Below are positions 1 through 7,700 of a stretch of 22,474 nt of DNA, one piece after another. The translations under genes and the position numbers were made by a program. Location of the stretch: assembly GCA_038248745.1 (NCBI GenBank), contig JBBRXC010000010.1:1-22474 (forward strand), written 5' to 3'. Under the pieces are notes generated by a model, which worked only from the letters and a program-made list of their open reading frames with translations, made no database searches and was not told the DNA's origin. Origin of the DNA: JAENWH01 sp038248745 (GTDB taxonomy: Bacteria > Bacillota > Clostridia > Peptostreptococcales > Anaerovoracaceae). The stretch's first letter is position 1. Each line of letters starts with the position of its first letter.

Positions 1-1
1 A

Positions 2-37
2 GGCAATTGGCGCGTAGCAGCAGATGTCGGTAACTAA
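2..37 (+). CDS. possible C-terminal tail of an upstream gene (truncated by window edge)
   Basis: One frame reads GNWRVAADVGN and then TAA at 35-37, just before a terminator hairpin at 51. The position of stop and terminator suits the end of a gene entering from the left. The other two plus frames also stop nearby (15-17 and 31-33), so the frame is not certain. The fragment is too short to assign a family. Local GC looks higher than in the island, which fits host DNA outside it. Confidence 0.22.
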   Translation, partial: GNWRVAADVGN

Positions 38-50
38 AGGATGCATATTT

Positions 51-86
51 AAGGACCGCCTCATACAGAGCCGGTCCTTGATTTTT
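51..86 (+). terminator. rho-independent terminator
   Basis: An 8-bp perfect stem (AAGGACCG at 51-58 with CGGTCCTT at 72-79) has a 13-nt loop and is followed by GATTTTT. It probably ends the gene that enters from the left edge. Confidence 0.6.
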
Positions 87-254
87 GACTCTCGATTGAC
101 ATGCTGTTTATTCTAAGATTTTTGAAGTTTAGACGTATCTGCTATTGAGTCAAGAGGTCAATCCCCCTGTCCACAATATACGAATGCGCTGATTTTAGTG
201 ATCTGTTCAAAGGTCGGATAATGGGTACAGCTACAGAGTGGGAATAGTATAGTA
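87..254. other. non-coding stretch left of the integrase, no gene recognised
   Basis: No convincing ORF or tRNA is seen. A weak sigma-A-like promoter may lie at 85-114: TTGACT at 85-90, an 18-nt gap, then TATTCT at 109-114. Because a second strong terminator follows at 255-299, a short transcript is possible here. This is also where the left attachment site of the integrase at 328-1395 would be expected, but I could not find a direct repeat matching the right side. Confidence 0.3.
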
Positions 255-299
255 AAACCCTACAAGCCTTATTAATACAAGGTTTGTAGGGTTTGTTTT
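255..299 (+). terminator. strong rho-independent terminator
   Basis: A 16-bp stem (255-270 with 279-294, one G-U pair) has an 8-nt loop and is followed by GTTTTTG. The T-rich tail is on the plus strand. The minus side has only a short T run, so it works less well for the integrase gene that ends at 328. Confidence 0.75.
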
Positions 300-327
300 T
301 GTCTTGTGATACTAAAATGCAACTACT

Positions 328-1395
328 TTACATGAGGGTCGATTTTCTTGAAATAGACTCTAGCTGCTCAGCCACTTCAACCTGCTTGTTCGGATAGAGA
401 TGGGAATAGGTTTCTAGAGTAGTTTGTATACGCTCATGTCCAAGTCTTTCAGCTATTAGTAGTGGAGAAAATCCAAGTTCAATAAGAAGTGAAGCGTGAG
501 AATGACGAAGGTCATGGACTCGGATTTTTGTTACGCCAGTTTTAATGCAACAACGTTTCATTTCAATATTGAGTAGGGACTTTGAAAAGGAGAAAAGTCT
601 TTCATGTGGTTGATAGTCATATAGCTTTTTTACGTAATCACTTATAGATTCAAGCAAGGCCTTATTGACTGCGACTTTACGTTTACTCTTTGGTGTTTTA
701 GGTTCTAGGATCATAGGAATCTTATTGACGACTGCATAGTTTTTTGTGATGCTGATGGTCTTTGTTTCAAAGTCTATATCATTTAATGTTAGGGCTAATA
801 GTTCTCCTGATCTAATTCCAGTCCAGAAAAGAATTTCAAAAGCGACTTTAGATGTGGGTTTGTTTTCGAGCACTTTCATAAATTCATCAAATTCGCTTGT
901 GGTCCAGATTTTCATGGCATCAGCATTCTTTTTTCCCATACTACCACAGTTTCTTGCGGGATTGGCCTGGAGTTTATAGAATTTTTGAGCGTAATTGAAC
1001 ATGGCAGTCAATTGGTTATGGATAGTTTTAAGATAAGTGGGTTTATATCCTTGAGAACATAAGCGATTCTGCCATTCTCGAACCATTGCAGTCTCGATTT
1101 CATTGATTGGCATTTCTTTGAAATACGGAAGAATCTTGAGCTCAATTAGTATTTTCTTGTTTTCAAAAGTTGTTGGTTTAAGATGAATTTTCATATCTTC
1201 CATATAAATTTCATATAGGCTCTTGAAAGTCATGGTGCAATCAGCATGTGCCTTATTTAAGAATTCTCTCTCAAATTGTTTTGCATCTTTTTCTCGCTTA
1301 AAACCTCTCTTAAATTCCTGCTGGTTTTTGCCTTGCCAATCTTTGTAATAAAACTTACAGAACCAAGTACCATTCTTGTCTTTATAAGCTGGCAT
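328..1395 (-). CDS. tyrosine recombinase / phage-type integrase (left edge)
   Basis: This 355-aa site-specific recombinase would integrate and excise the island by strand exchange through a 3'-phosphotyrosine. The N-terminus (about residues 1-50) looks like an AP2-type arm-binding domain, with aromatic and basic residues after MPAYKDKNGTW. Residues about 55-145 form the SAM-like core-binding domain. The catalytic domain shows R195 (TGIRSGE), a basic segment at 233-240 carrying the usual lysine, H294-x-x-R297 (HDLRH), H320 (LGH) and the nucleophile Y330. All catalytic residues are present, so it should be active. The ATG has AAGGAG 9 bases upstream on the minus strand. It points outward from the island, as integrases beside an att site usually do. 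The nearby excisionase-like and repressor genes support a prophage-like or ICE-like module. It differs clearly from the second integrase at the right edge. Confidence 0.93.
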   Translation of the reverse strand: MPAYKDKNGTWFCKFYYKDWQGKNQQEFKRGFKREKDAKQFEREFLNKAHADCTMTFKSLYEIYMEDMKIHLKPTTFENKKILIELKILPYFKEMPINEIETAMVREWQNRLCSQGYKPTYLKTIHNQLTAMFNYAQKFYKLQANPARNCGSMGKKNADAMKIWTTSEFDEFMKVLENKPTSKVAFEILFWTGIRSGELLALTLNDIDFETKTISITKNYAVVNKIPMILEPKTPKSKRKVAVNKALLESISDYVKKLYDYQPHERLFSFSKSLLNIEMKRCCIKTGVTKIRVHDLRHSHASLLIELGFSPLLIAERLGHERIQTTLETYSHLYPNKQVEVAEQLESISRKSTLM

Positions 1396-1444
1396 ATTAA
1401 TCTTCTCCTTTTCGAATATTAAGTTATTCTGATTGGAATAGCCA

Positions 1445-1453
1445 TGCTATAAT
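1445..1453 (+). promoter_or_regulatory. extended -10 promoter for a short transcript
   Basis: TGCTATAAT at 1445-1453 is a perfect extended -10 element (TGnTATAAT). No good -35 lies 17 bases upstream, which extended -10 promoters do not need. It faces right, away from the integrase, and a terminator lies about 60 bases downstream. Transcription would start near 1460. Confidence 0.5.
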
Positions 1454-1459
1454 AAAGTT

Positions 1460-1536
1460 GCGACACACTATTATGCGGGCTTATCTGTGTAGTTTTGTGC
1501 GATCAGCTCTCGGTGCGCTAACACTGAGGGCTTTTC
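1460..1536 (+). ncRNA. candidate small RNA between integrase and repressor
   Basis: Promoter (1445-1453) and terminator (1505-1536) bracket about 75 nt with no ORF of useful length and no ribosome site. The RNA would have a weak 5' pairing (ACACA 1463-1467 with TGTGT 1486-1490) and a strong 3' hairpin. Both flanking genes are on the minus strand, so this plus-strand unit is not explained by either. Transcripts reading past the terminator would be antisense to the repressor mRNA. The family is not recognised. The start is inferred from the -10 position. Confidence 0.4.
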
Positions 1537-1537
1537 T
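1505..1537 (+). terminator. rho-independent terminator of the candidate small RNA
   Basis: AGCTCTCGGTG at 1505-1515 pairs with CACTGAGGGCT at 1522-1532 over 11 bp with two G-U pairs and a 6-nt loop, followed by TTTTCTT. The T run is on the plus strand only. On the minus strand no T run follows, so it does not serve the repressor gene. Confidence 0.6.
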
Positions 1538-1542
1538 TATAT

Positions 1543-2064
1543 CTATTTACTTGATTTTTTATAGAGTTGAAATTCGATGAACTCTTTAACTGAACGGTTA
1601 AGCGCTTCAAACTCTTTTTTGGTATAGATGGAGGGTTCTCCTTTTTCGGGAGTCAACTTAATTTCAATTTTAGATTCTTCGTCTTTGCAGATATCTACAC
1701 CGAAATCTTCAGTATCCAAATAGTTAATAAGTGGATGATAATATGAAGGATTACTTTGATTTGGAATTGCAGTAGTTGGTAATACAACATATGCATCGGG
1801 ATTTTTGTTTCTATTACTATTCGATTTAAGCATACTCATAGGTATAATATGATGTAATTCCCAATCAAGCGTTTTAGCAATTTTTGCAAGTGTATCAATT
1901 GATGCAGTTCGTTTTCCGGTTTCATAACTCGATAATCGTGCTTGTGTCAAATCTTCATCAAACAGTGCTTTATACTTTGCAATAACATCCTTTTGATGTA
2001 AGCCTTTAGATTCTCGAACTGTTTTTATCTCAATACCAAGTAGTTTTTCAGTTTTAGTGTCCAT
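1543..2064 (-). CDS. XRE-family repressor-like regulator
   Basis: This is a 173-aa DNA-binding protein. An N-terminal Cro/CI-type helix-turn-helix spans roughly residues 8-75, with the signature LSSYETGKRTASIDTLAKIA for the recognition helix and what follows. The link between the first helices looks a little longer than usual. The C-terminal half (about 90-173) is charged and shows no LexA/S24 peptidase motif, so cleavage by RecA is not predicted. The ATG is preceded by AGGAGG eight bases upstream. It lies between the integrase and a divergently transcribed excisionase-like gene, the usual place of an element's master repressor. The 168-bp gap upstream holds repeated GTGTAACA-like sequences that could be its operators. 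This role is inferred from place and fold. Confidence 0.8.
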   Translation of the reverse strand: MDTKTEKLLGIEIKTVRESKGLHQKDVIAKYKALFDEDLTQARLSSYETGKRTASIDTLAKIAKTLDWELHHIIPMSMLKSNSNRNKNPDAYVVLPTTAIPNQSNPSYYHPLINYLDTEDFGVDICKDEESKIEIKLTPEKGEPSIYTKKEFEALNRSVKEFIEFQLYKKSSK

Positions 2065-2084
2065 TTAAATATCCTCCTTCATTC

Positions 2085-2178
2085 ACTATAGCACAGTGTA
2101 ACAAAATGTACTATAAAAATATACAACTATTTGTTGTAAAATTATAGTCATTGGTGTAACATGTAGATAGGATAAAAT
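2085..2178. promoter_or_regulatory. divergent promoter/operator region of the repressor
   Basis: The gap contains GTGTAACA at 2096-2103 and again at 2154-2161, a related GTTGTAAA at 2133-2140, and a perfect 6-bp inverted repeat TACAAC/GTTGTA (2122-2127, 2133-2138). Minus-strand -10-like TATAGT occurs at 2085-2090 and 2110-2115. For the plus strand, TAAAAT at 2173-2178 with TTGGTG at 2151-2156 (16-nt gap) is a plausible but weak promoter. Three related elements between divergent genes fit repressor operators. Exact promoter assignment is uncertain. Confidence 0.45.
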
Positions 2179-2253
2179 AGATTTACTTGAATGGTACTTT
2201 GAGATAATCAAAACAGCCATAAGAGTCATTCAATGCGAAAGGGGGACAACAAA

Positions 2254-2445
2254 ATGGCAGCATTGTTGAACTCAGTTGAAAAGAAGTTTCTGACAGCGCC
2301 TGATGTAGCTGATATTCTTGGATGCTCAGTTTCTAAAGCATACATGGTCATTAAAGAGCTTAATTTAGACTTAAAAGCTCAAGGTAAGATCGTGATGGCT
2401 GGAAAAGTGAGCAAGCGTTATTTTGAGATTAAAGTGGAAATGTGA
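2254..2445 (+). CDS. excisionase-like small HTH protein
   Basis: This is a 63-aa protein with a winged-helix/MerR-like helix-turn-helix: FLTAPDVADILGCSVSKAY followed by a second helix and a basic wing (KVSKRYFEI). Small proteins of this type near integrases act as excisionases or early regulators. The start at 2254 is chosen because AAAGGGGG ends eight bases upstream. An in-frame ATG at 2233 has no ribosome site. It is divergent from the repressor and followed at once by a terminator, so it is a single-gene unit. Binding to att arms is inferred only from family and place. Confidence 0.65.
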   Translation: MAALLNSVEKKFLTAPDVADILGCSVSKAYMVIKELNLDLKAQGKIVMAGKVSKRYFEIKVEM

Positions 2446-2454
2446 AAAGATATT

Positions 2455-2479
2455 GCGGCTGATAAAACAGTCGCTTTTT
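2455..2479 (+). terminator. rho-independent terminator after the excisionase-like gene
   Basis: GCGGCTG (2455-2461) pairs with CAGTCGC (2468-2474) with one G-U pair and a 6-nt loop, followed by TTTTT. It separates the integration module from the BREX operon. Confidence 0.7.
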
Positions 2480-2513
2480 CTTTGCTCATTAATCAAGATT
2501 TAAAGGTAAATTG

Positions 2514-2531
2514 TACTGTGAATACTGTGAA
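2514..2531. repeat. tandem 9-bp repeat upstream of the BREX operon
   Basis: TACTGTGAA occurs twice without a gap (2514-2522 and 2523-2531), about 65 bases upstream of the -10 of the operon's first gene. It is a candidate activator or repressor site. Confidence 0.45.
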
Positions 2532-2532
2532 C

Positions 2533-2604
2533 TTCCAATTCGAAATCGCAAATAACTATACTTAATTATAAAGATAATAAGAAATGTATATGGTATAATT
2601 GGAA
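2533..2604. promoter_or_regulatory. BREX operon promoter with overlapping inverted half-sites
   Basis: TGGTATAAT at 2591-2599 is an extended -10 element facing the operon. The 8-mer TTCCAATT at 2533-2540 is repeated inverted as AATTGGAA at 2597-2604, so one half-site overlaps the -10. A DNA-binding protein on both half-sites would shut the promoter. The first gene of the operon codes for an HTH protein, making autoregulation a reasonable guess. Confidence 0.5.
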
Positions 2605-2639
2605 ATAGAATATGTATGTTAACAAGCGAGGTGTAATGT

Positions 2640-2870
2640 ATGGATGTGAGTTACAATAAACTCTTCAAACTGCTCATAGATAAGGGCATGAAAAGGGCTG
2701 AACTGAGAGTGGCTACGGGAATTAGTCCCAATACAATGACAAAAATTTCAAACCATGAATTAGTCTCGATGGAAGTCCTCGTAAAGATTTGTCGAGTACT
2801 ATCCTGTGACATTGGAGATGTTGTTGAAATACTGCCATTAGAGATAAACGTGAAAGAGGATCAAGAGTAA
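2640..2870 (+). CDS. small XRE/Cro-type regulator leading the BREX operon
   Basis: This 76-aa protein is almost entirely a helix-turn-helix domain: about residues 7-62, with MKRAELRVATGISPNTMTKI as helices 2-3 and a hydrophobic end VLSCDIGDVVEIL. That pattern is typical of YozG-like members of the XRE family. GAGGTG lies 6 bases before the ATG. Its stop at 2868-2870 is 16 bases from the brxA start, so it is co-transcribed with BREX. Its place suggests control of BREX expression. BREX regulators described in proteobacteria (WYL-domain BrxR) are a different family, so the role is inference from position. Confidence 0.75.
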   Translation: MDVSYNKLFKLLIDKGMKRAELRVATGISPNTMTKISNHELVSMEVLVKICRVLSCDIGDVVEILPLEINVKEDQE

Positions 2871-2886
2871 CACAGTGGAGGCAGTT

Positions 2887-3489
2887 ATGGAAAGAAAAGA
2901 GTATAGAGCCGGGATGGTGAAAATGTCCTTTTGGTTTTCAGAGTTTCGTAAAGTGATACAGTTACTTAATGAAGGGCGTTCATGGGATGATATTAAAAGG
3001 CTGAGCCTTGATGAAAATCTGTTTGGTACACCTACCAATGCAAGAGCAAAGCAGATTCTCACAACAGTATCAGATCGAGTAAAGAGCCTAGATGAGGGCT
3101 TTTATAGATTGTTTGAAGATAGTGATATCTCAACGCAGAAAATTATAGTACTTATAGCCATTATGAATGTTGATAGTCTGTTCTTTGATTTTGTTTATGA
3201 AGTCTATAGAGAAAAGCTCATACTTGGCAGTGACACCCTTGTAGATAGTGATCTTGGGGTTTTCTTTAAGAATAAGCAAGTTCAAAGTGATAAGGTAGCA
3301 GGTTGGACGGACTATACCCTTAAAAGACTTGGAGCCTGTTATAAGACACTATTGATGGAAGCGGGCATGATTGATAGAGTACTTGGTGAAAGAACTTTAT
3401 TAAAGCCTATCTTAGATATTGGGCTTGAAAGAAGACTTAAGGATACGGGCATGGAACTTATCCTTAAGGCGTTGACGGGGGTGAGATAA
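2887..3489 (+). CDS. brxA: BrxA, BREX system protein (DUF1819 family)
   Basis: This is a 200-aa protein, the usual length for BrxA, a small helical DNA-binding protein of type 1 BREX. The sequence is predominantly helical, with a conserved-looking N-terminal stretch YRAGMVKMSFWFSEFRKVI and no enzymatic motif. Recognition rests on length, predicted all-helical character and its place directly before brxB and brxC. ATG 2887 is preferred over an in-frame GTG at 2875 because GGAGG (2877-2881) sits just before it and overlaps the GTG. Its TAA shares one base with the ATG of brxB (TAATG), implying translational coupling. Confidence 0.88.
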   Translation: MERKEYRAGMVKMSFWFSEFRKVIQLLNEGRSWDDIKRLSLDENLFGTPTNARAKQILTTVSDRVKSLDEGFYRLFEDSDISTQKIIVLIAIMNVDSLFFDFVYEVYREKLILGSDTLVDSDLGVFFKNKQVQSDKVAGWTDYTLKRLGACYKTLLMEAGMIDRVLGERTLLKPILDIGLERRLKDTGMELILKALTGVR

Positions 3490-4067
3490 TGGCAAATTTA
3501 GAAGAAAGATTGGATTTGGTCGAAAGAAAAATTAAGGACAGTCATTTCAGGGAGAACAAAGGTCTTGGCAATGAAGTGGGTTACTATGTATTCGACTATC
3601 CTGCAGATAAAGAGTTGCTGGTCAGAGAGAGAATCAATTATATGAAGTCAAAGAATTTAAAAGGAACGGATGACTTCGAACTCAAAGTTTTTGATCTCTA
3701 TGATGTCATGATTGAAATGTTAGAAAATGAAGGTATTTTGGATGCTAATTTTGCATTTGAAAAAGAAGAAGGATTGCGAACTGTTATAGAAGAGATTGGT
3801 AATGCTCTAAGATTTGACGATAAAGATAGTTATATTATTAATAAAATTTCAGATGAAACTCCTGAAAATGCAGTTGTTTTCCTTGTGGGCATTGGGAAGT
3901 GCTTTCCAATATTAAGATCACATAAAATACTTAATAATTTGCATCAAGTGTTAGATAGAATACCCGTAGTTATGTTTTTCCCAGGCAAATATGATGGTCA
4001 AGAACTGGTTCTTTTCGGTGAAATAAAAGATGACAATTATTATCGGGCATTTAAGCTCGTCGATTAA
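3489..4067 (+). CDS. brxB: BrxB, BREX system protein (DUF1788 family)
   Basis: This is a 192-aa protein, the usual BrxB length. It begins NLEERLDLVERKI and ends with the typical hydrophobic strands around VVFLVGIGKCFPILRSHKIL and PVVMFFPGKYDGQELVLFG, as in DUF1788 proteins. The biochemical role is not settled; the protein is required in BREX loci. It overlaps the end of brxA by one base and is preceded by a G-rich ribosome site inside brxA. 22 bases separate it from brxC. Confidence 0.9.
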   Translation: MANLEERLDLVERKIKDSHFRENKGLGNEVGYYVFDYPADKELLVRERINYMKSKNLKGTDDFELKVFDLYDVMIEMLENEGILDANFAFEKEEGLRTVIEEIGNALRFDDKDSYIINKISDETPENAVVFLVGIGKCFPILRSHKILNNLHQVLDRIPVVMFFPGKYDGQELVLFGEIKDDNYYRAFKLVD

Positions 4068-4089
4068 ATTGATTAAAGGAGACAGACAA

Positions 4090-7000
4090 ATGATTCTAAA
4101 AGATATGTTCGTAAAACCAATTGATAGAGACATCAAAGGTGTTATCAAAGTTGGCCAAGGCGATGATGAAAACATCCGTCAAGAACTTGAAGAATACGTT
4201 GTTACAAGGGAACTTCAAAAGCACTTTGCTCACTTCTTTACAAGTTATAAAAAAGGCATCAATGGCAATACAGACAAAATGGGCGTATGGATTTCAGGTT
4301 TTTTTGGAAGTGGTAAATCTCACTATTTAAAGATTCTGTCATATCTTCTCGAGAATAAAGAAGTGGGTGGTAAAAAAGCACTCGACTACTTTATTGAAGA
4401 TAATAAAATCAGCGACCCATATGTTTTGGCTGATATGAGACTCGTGTCTGAAGCCGCTAAAAATACAGATGTCGTTCTTTTTAATATAGATTCTAAGAGT
4501 AAAATGAATGCTAAAGAGAATAAAGATGCCATTGTTCAAGTGTTTCTAAGGGTCTTTAATGAAATGCAGGGCTATATTGGAGGAATACCATACATAGCTG
4601 ATCTTGAAAGACATTTGGAAATAGATAATAAGTATTCAGATTTTAAGGATTCGTATTTAGAGATTTCAGGTAATACGTGGGAATCTTCAAGACATATGTT
4701 CAAGTATAAACAGGATTTGGTTGTTAAAACGTTAGTTCATATTGGATATATGAGCGAAGTTGCTGCAAGGAATTGGTGTGAAAAATATAAAGAAGGTTAT
4801 AGTATAAGCATTGAGGATTTTTCAGAACTTGTTAAAAAGTATATCGATAGTAAAGGAAAGAATCATCATGTGGTTTTTTTAGTTGATGAGGTTGGACAGT
4901 ATATTTCTGATGATTCAAAACTGATGCTCAATCTACAAACGCTAACCGAAGATCTCGGTACGGCATGTCGTGGAAAAGCTTGGGTCATCGTTACAAGTCA
5001 ACAAGACATAGATGCTATAGCAAAAGATATGGGACTTAGAAGTAATGATTTTTCAAAAATCACTGGTCGATTTGATACAAGAATTTCTATGTCTTCTGCA
5101 AATGTTGATGAAGTCATTAAGAAAAGAATCCTTGAAAAGACTGAAACTGCAGATCAAACACTCAGGGTCGTCTATGAGCAAAAATCTACACTTCTCAAGA
5201 ATTTAGTTTTGTTCACAGATAAAGCAGAAAAGAAATTATATCAGAACGAACAAGAGTTTTCTGGAATATATCCATTTATCCCTTATCAATTTGATTTGCT
5301 TGGAAGCGTATTAACATCTATAAGAACACATGGTGCATCTGGTAAGAATCTTGCTGAAGGGGAAAGATCAATGATTGCCCTTTTTAAAGAATCTGCAATG
5401 AAGTTGATGAATAATCAGACGGGAACGCTTATACCATTTAATGTGTTTTATGAGGCTTTACACCAATTCTTAGATCATAGCCATAAGAGTGTCATCCTTA
5501 AGGCGCATGACAATAGTTATATCAACCCTGATAATGAAGAAGAATGTTTCAATGTTAATGTGCTTAAAACCCTCTTTATGATCAAATACGTGAAAGAGAT
5601 CACGGCAAATCTAGATAACATCACCAGCTTAATGGTAGACTCTATAGATGCGGATCGTATTAGCCTAAAGAAGAAAGTTGAGCAAGCCCTTAAGGTATTA
5701 TCAGATCAAACGTTGATTCAAAAGCACGGAGATCTCTATGTGTTTTTAACTAATGAAGAACAAGAGATTAATCGAGAAATTGATAATCAAAACGTTGAAA
5801 TGGCAGAGGTTATCGGCAAAGTATCCGAACTGATCTTTGAAGACATCTTTAATGATAAAAAATACCGTTATCCAACATTCAGTGGCCGTTACAGCTTTGG
5901 TTTTAATCAAATTGTAGATGATAGACCTTATAAAGCCAATCAGGGCTTTGATATTGGTGTGCGCATTTTAACGCCAAACTCAGACTTTGCTACAGATGAA
6001 ACCACCCTTAGAATGATGGCTGGACAAGGAAGAGAAGTACTTGTGGTGCTTCCAAATGATTCGTCATTCCTTGATGAAATTAGAAAATCACTTAAGATTG
6101 AGAAATTTTTGAGACATGCTTCAACAACGACTCTAAGCAAATTAGAGCAGATTAAAGAAGTAAAACGAACAGAAATGAGAGAAAGAAGCGGTAATGCAAA
6201 GCTATTTCTTGTAGAGAATATGAAGACGGCTGATATCTATGTTAATGGTGATAAAGCCCAAATCGGCTCAAAAGATGTGACTTCAAGAATCAATGAGGCG
6301 ATCAGCAAACTCATATCAGCCGTGTATCACAAACTGGACTATATTGATGTAGCTATGTCAGAAACCAATATAAGAGCGCTTTTTAATTCAAGTACCCAAC
6401 AAAAGTTAATACTCGAAGGGGATAAAGAACCTAATGTTCACGCCCTCTCAGATGTTCTTAAATTCATAGAAAATAACTCCGCAGCCCATATGAAGACTTC
6501 GATGAAAACCCTCTTAGATCGCTTTATGAAGGCGCCTTATGGCTATGTCGAAGATGATGTGGAATGGTTGGTATCAAAGCTCTTTAAAAATGGACAAATT
6601 GCATTTACTGTCAATGGTAGCAGTGTCACTATGCTGAATAAAACGGAAGATGAACTGGTTAGGTACATCACCAAGAAAGAGTTTGTTGATAAGCTACTGA
6701 CAGAAAGAAGAGAGACCACACCACAAACGTGGAAAAAATCAACAAGGGAAGTTATCAAAGAGCTTTTTGATACTTCCGTGACCAGCGAAGATGATGACTC
6801 TATAATGGGCGCTTATAGAACCTATAGTCAAAATCTTATCAACGATCTTGAAAAGATTGAAATCATGCAAAAAGCGGTTGGCTTGCCAGGTAAAATAGTT
6901 ATTAATGATATAAAAGGCTTGCTCAAGTCGACAAATCAAATTCAAAACCCATTTGAATTCTTTGAAAAACTGCATACTGAAAAGAATATATTCATTGAAT

Positions 7001-7689
7001 TTGCCAAAAACTTAGAACCTATAAAGGCTTTTTATAACGGTGAACAAAAGTCTATTTTTGAGAAGGCTTTATTCTCTATGCATATATTTGATGACAGTAA
7101 AACTTTTATTGTGAATGATGAAGTTGAAGGTTATGTAGTTCAGGTGAAAGACATTTTGAAAAAAGAACTGCCATACAAAGAAATCCATAAACTACCAGAC
7201 TTGATTAATAAATTTAATAATGCCTACTTAAGCATTCTAACATCTATGGAAAAACCAATATTTGATTCTATTAGTGATGCGAGGAATATTGTTTTTAATG
7301 AGCTCAATCAAAGAGTTTACAAAGATGAATTTAGTAGTCGTTTCAATCAATTATTTGATGAGATTAAAAAGAAAGCTACAGAATGTAACAATGTTGCCAT
7401 CCTCCAAAACATTAAAGTAGAAGCAGATGCACTCAAAGTAAGGCTACTTAATGAAATTTCTAAGAAAGATATTGAAATAGTAGGGCCTGGACCTGGACCT
7501 GGACCTGGACCTGGACCTGGACCTACACCACCGATTAAAAAGCAAAAGCATGTCAGTATCAAATCCATCAATACTTCAAGCTCTTGGCAAATTGAAACTA
7601 CTGCTGATATTGAAAAGCACTTGGAGTCTTTACGAAGTCAACTTCTGAAGCAGCTTGAAGAAAATACAGTTATCAATATCGAATTCTAA
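4090..7689 (+). CDS. brxC: BrxC, large BREX ATPase (PglY-like)
   Basis: This 1199-aa P-loop ATPase is one of the core BREX proteins, thought to act in a complex with BrxB and PglZ. It opens with the family-typical ILKDMFVKPIDRDIKGVIKV. Walker A is GFFGSGKS at residues 70-77 and Walker B is VVFLVDE at about 261-267. The start at 4090 has AAAGGAGA eight bases upstream; an in-frame ATG at 4030 lies inside brxB and has no ribosome site. Near the C-terminus, residues 1132-1145 are seven Gly-Pro units followed by TPP, a stiff linker to a last segment of about 50 residues. Length and motif order agree with type 1 BrxC, and the reading frame is intact. Confidence 0.96.
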   Translation: MILKDMFVKPIDRDIKGVIKVGQGDDENIRQELEEYVVTRELQKHFAHFFTSYKKGINGNTDKMGVWISGFFGSGKSHYLKILSYLLENKEVGGKKALDYFIEDNKISDPYVLADMRLVSEAAKNTDVVLFNIDSKSKMNAKENKDAIVQVFLRVFNEMQGYIGGIPYIADLERHLEIDNKYSDFKDSYLEISGNTWESSRHMFKYKQDLVVKTLVHIGYMSEVAARNWCEKYKEGYSISIEDFSELVKKYIDSKGKNHHVVFLVDEVGQYISDDSKLMLNLQTLTEDLGTACRGKAWVIVTSQQDIDAIAKDMGLRSNDFSKITGRFDTRISMSSANVDEVIKKRILEKTETADQTLRVVYEQKSTLLKNLVLFTDKAEKKLYQNEQEFSGIYPFIPYQFDLLGSVLTSIRTHGASGKNLAEGERSMIALFKESAMKLMNNQTGTLIPFNVFYEALHQFLDHSHKSVILKAHDNSYINPDNEEECFNVNVLKTLFMIKYVKEITANLDNITSLMVDSIDADRISLKKKVEQALKVLSDQTLIQKHGDLYVFLTNEEQEINREIDNQNVEMAEVIGKVSELIFEDIFNDKKYRYPTFSGRYSFGFNQIVDDRPYKANQGFDIGVRILTPNSDFATDETTLRMMAGQGREVLVVLPNDSSFLDEIRKSLKIEKFLRHASTTTLSKLEQIKEVKRTEMRERSGNAKLFLVENMKTADIYVNGDKAQIGSKDVTSRINEAISKLISAVYHKLDYIDVAMSETNIRALFNSSTQQKLILEGDKEPNVHALSDVLKFIENNSAAHMKTSMKTLLDRFMKAPYGYVEDDVEWLVSKLFKNGQIAFTVNGSSVTMLNKTEDELVRYITKKEFVDKLLTERRETTPQTWKKSTREVIKELFDTSVTSEDDDSIMGAYRTYSQNLINDLEKIEIMQKAVGLPGKIVINDIKGLLKSTNQIQNPFEFFEKLHTEKNIFIEFAKNLEPIKAFYNGEQKSIFEKALFSMHIFDDSKTFIVNDEVEGYVVQVKDILKKELPYKEIHKLPDLINKFNNAYLSILTSMEKPIFDSISDARNIVFNELNQRVYKDEFSSRFNQLFDEIKKKATECNNVAILQNIKVEADALKVRLLNEISKKDIEIVGPGPGPGPGPGPGPTPPIKKQKHVSIKSINTSSSWQIETTADIEKHLESLRSQLLKQLEENTVINIEF
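7483..7524 (+). repeat. in-frame hexanucleotide repeat coding for (Gly-Pro)7
   Basis: Seven GGNCCT units lie in a row: one GGGCCT, then six identical GGACCT (7489-7524). Each unit is six bases, so gain or loss of a unit changes linker length without shifting the frame. Near-identical codons suggest growth by slippage. Confidence 0.9.
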
Positions 7690-7700
7690 GGAGAAGTGCT

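Noticed and set aside
120..180. tRNA or tmRNA 3' end at the left edge, because of a run resembling a T-arm near GGTCAATCCCCC
   Set aside because: The arm does not pair, the TTCRANNC consensus is absent, and no matching acceptor stem or CCA was found.
3951..4175. Minus-strand ORF across the brxB-brxC junction
   Set aside because: It covers two functional same-strand genes and their ribosome site, with no start signal of its own.
7483..7524. CRISPR-like repeat array
   Set aside because: The units are contiguous hexamers inside a coding frame with no spacers. No CRISPR array or cas gene is present in the window.
7347..7571. Minus-strand 74-codon ORF across the Gly-Pro repeat
   Set aside because: It is a by-product of the GGACCT repeat, which also reads Gly-Pro on the other strand, and has no ribosome site.
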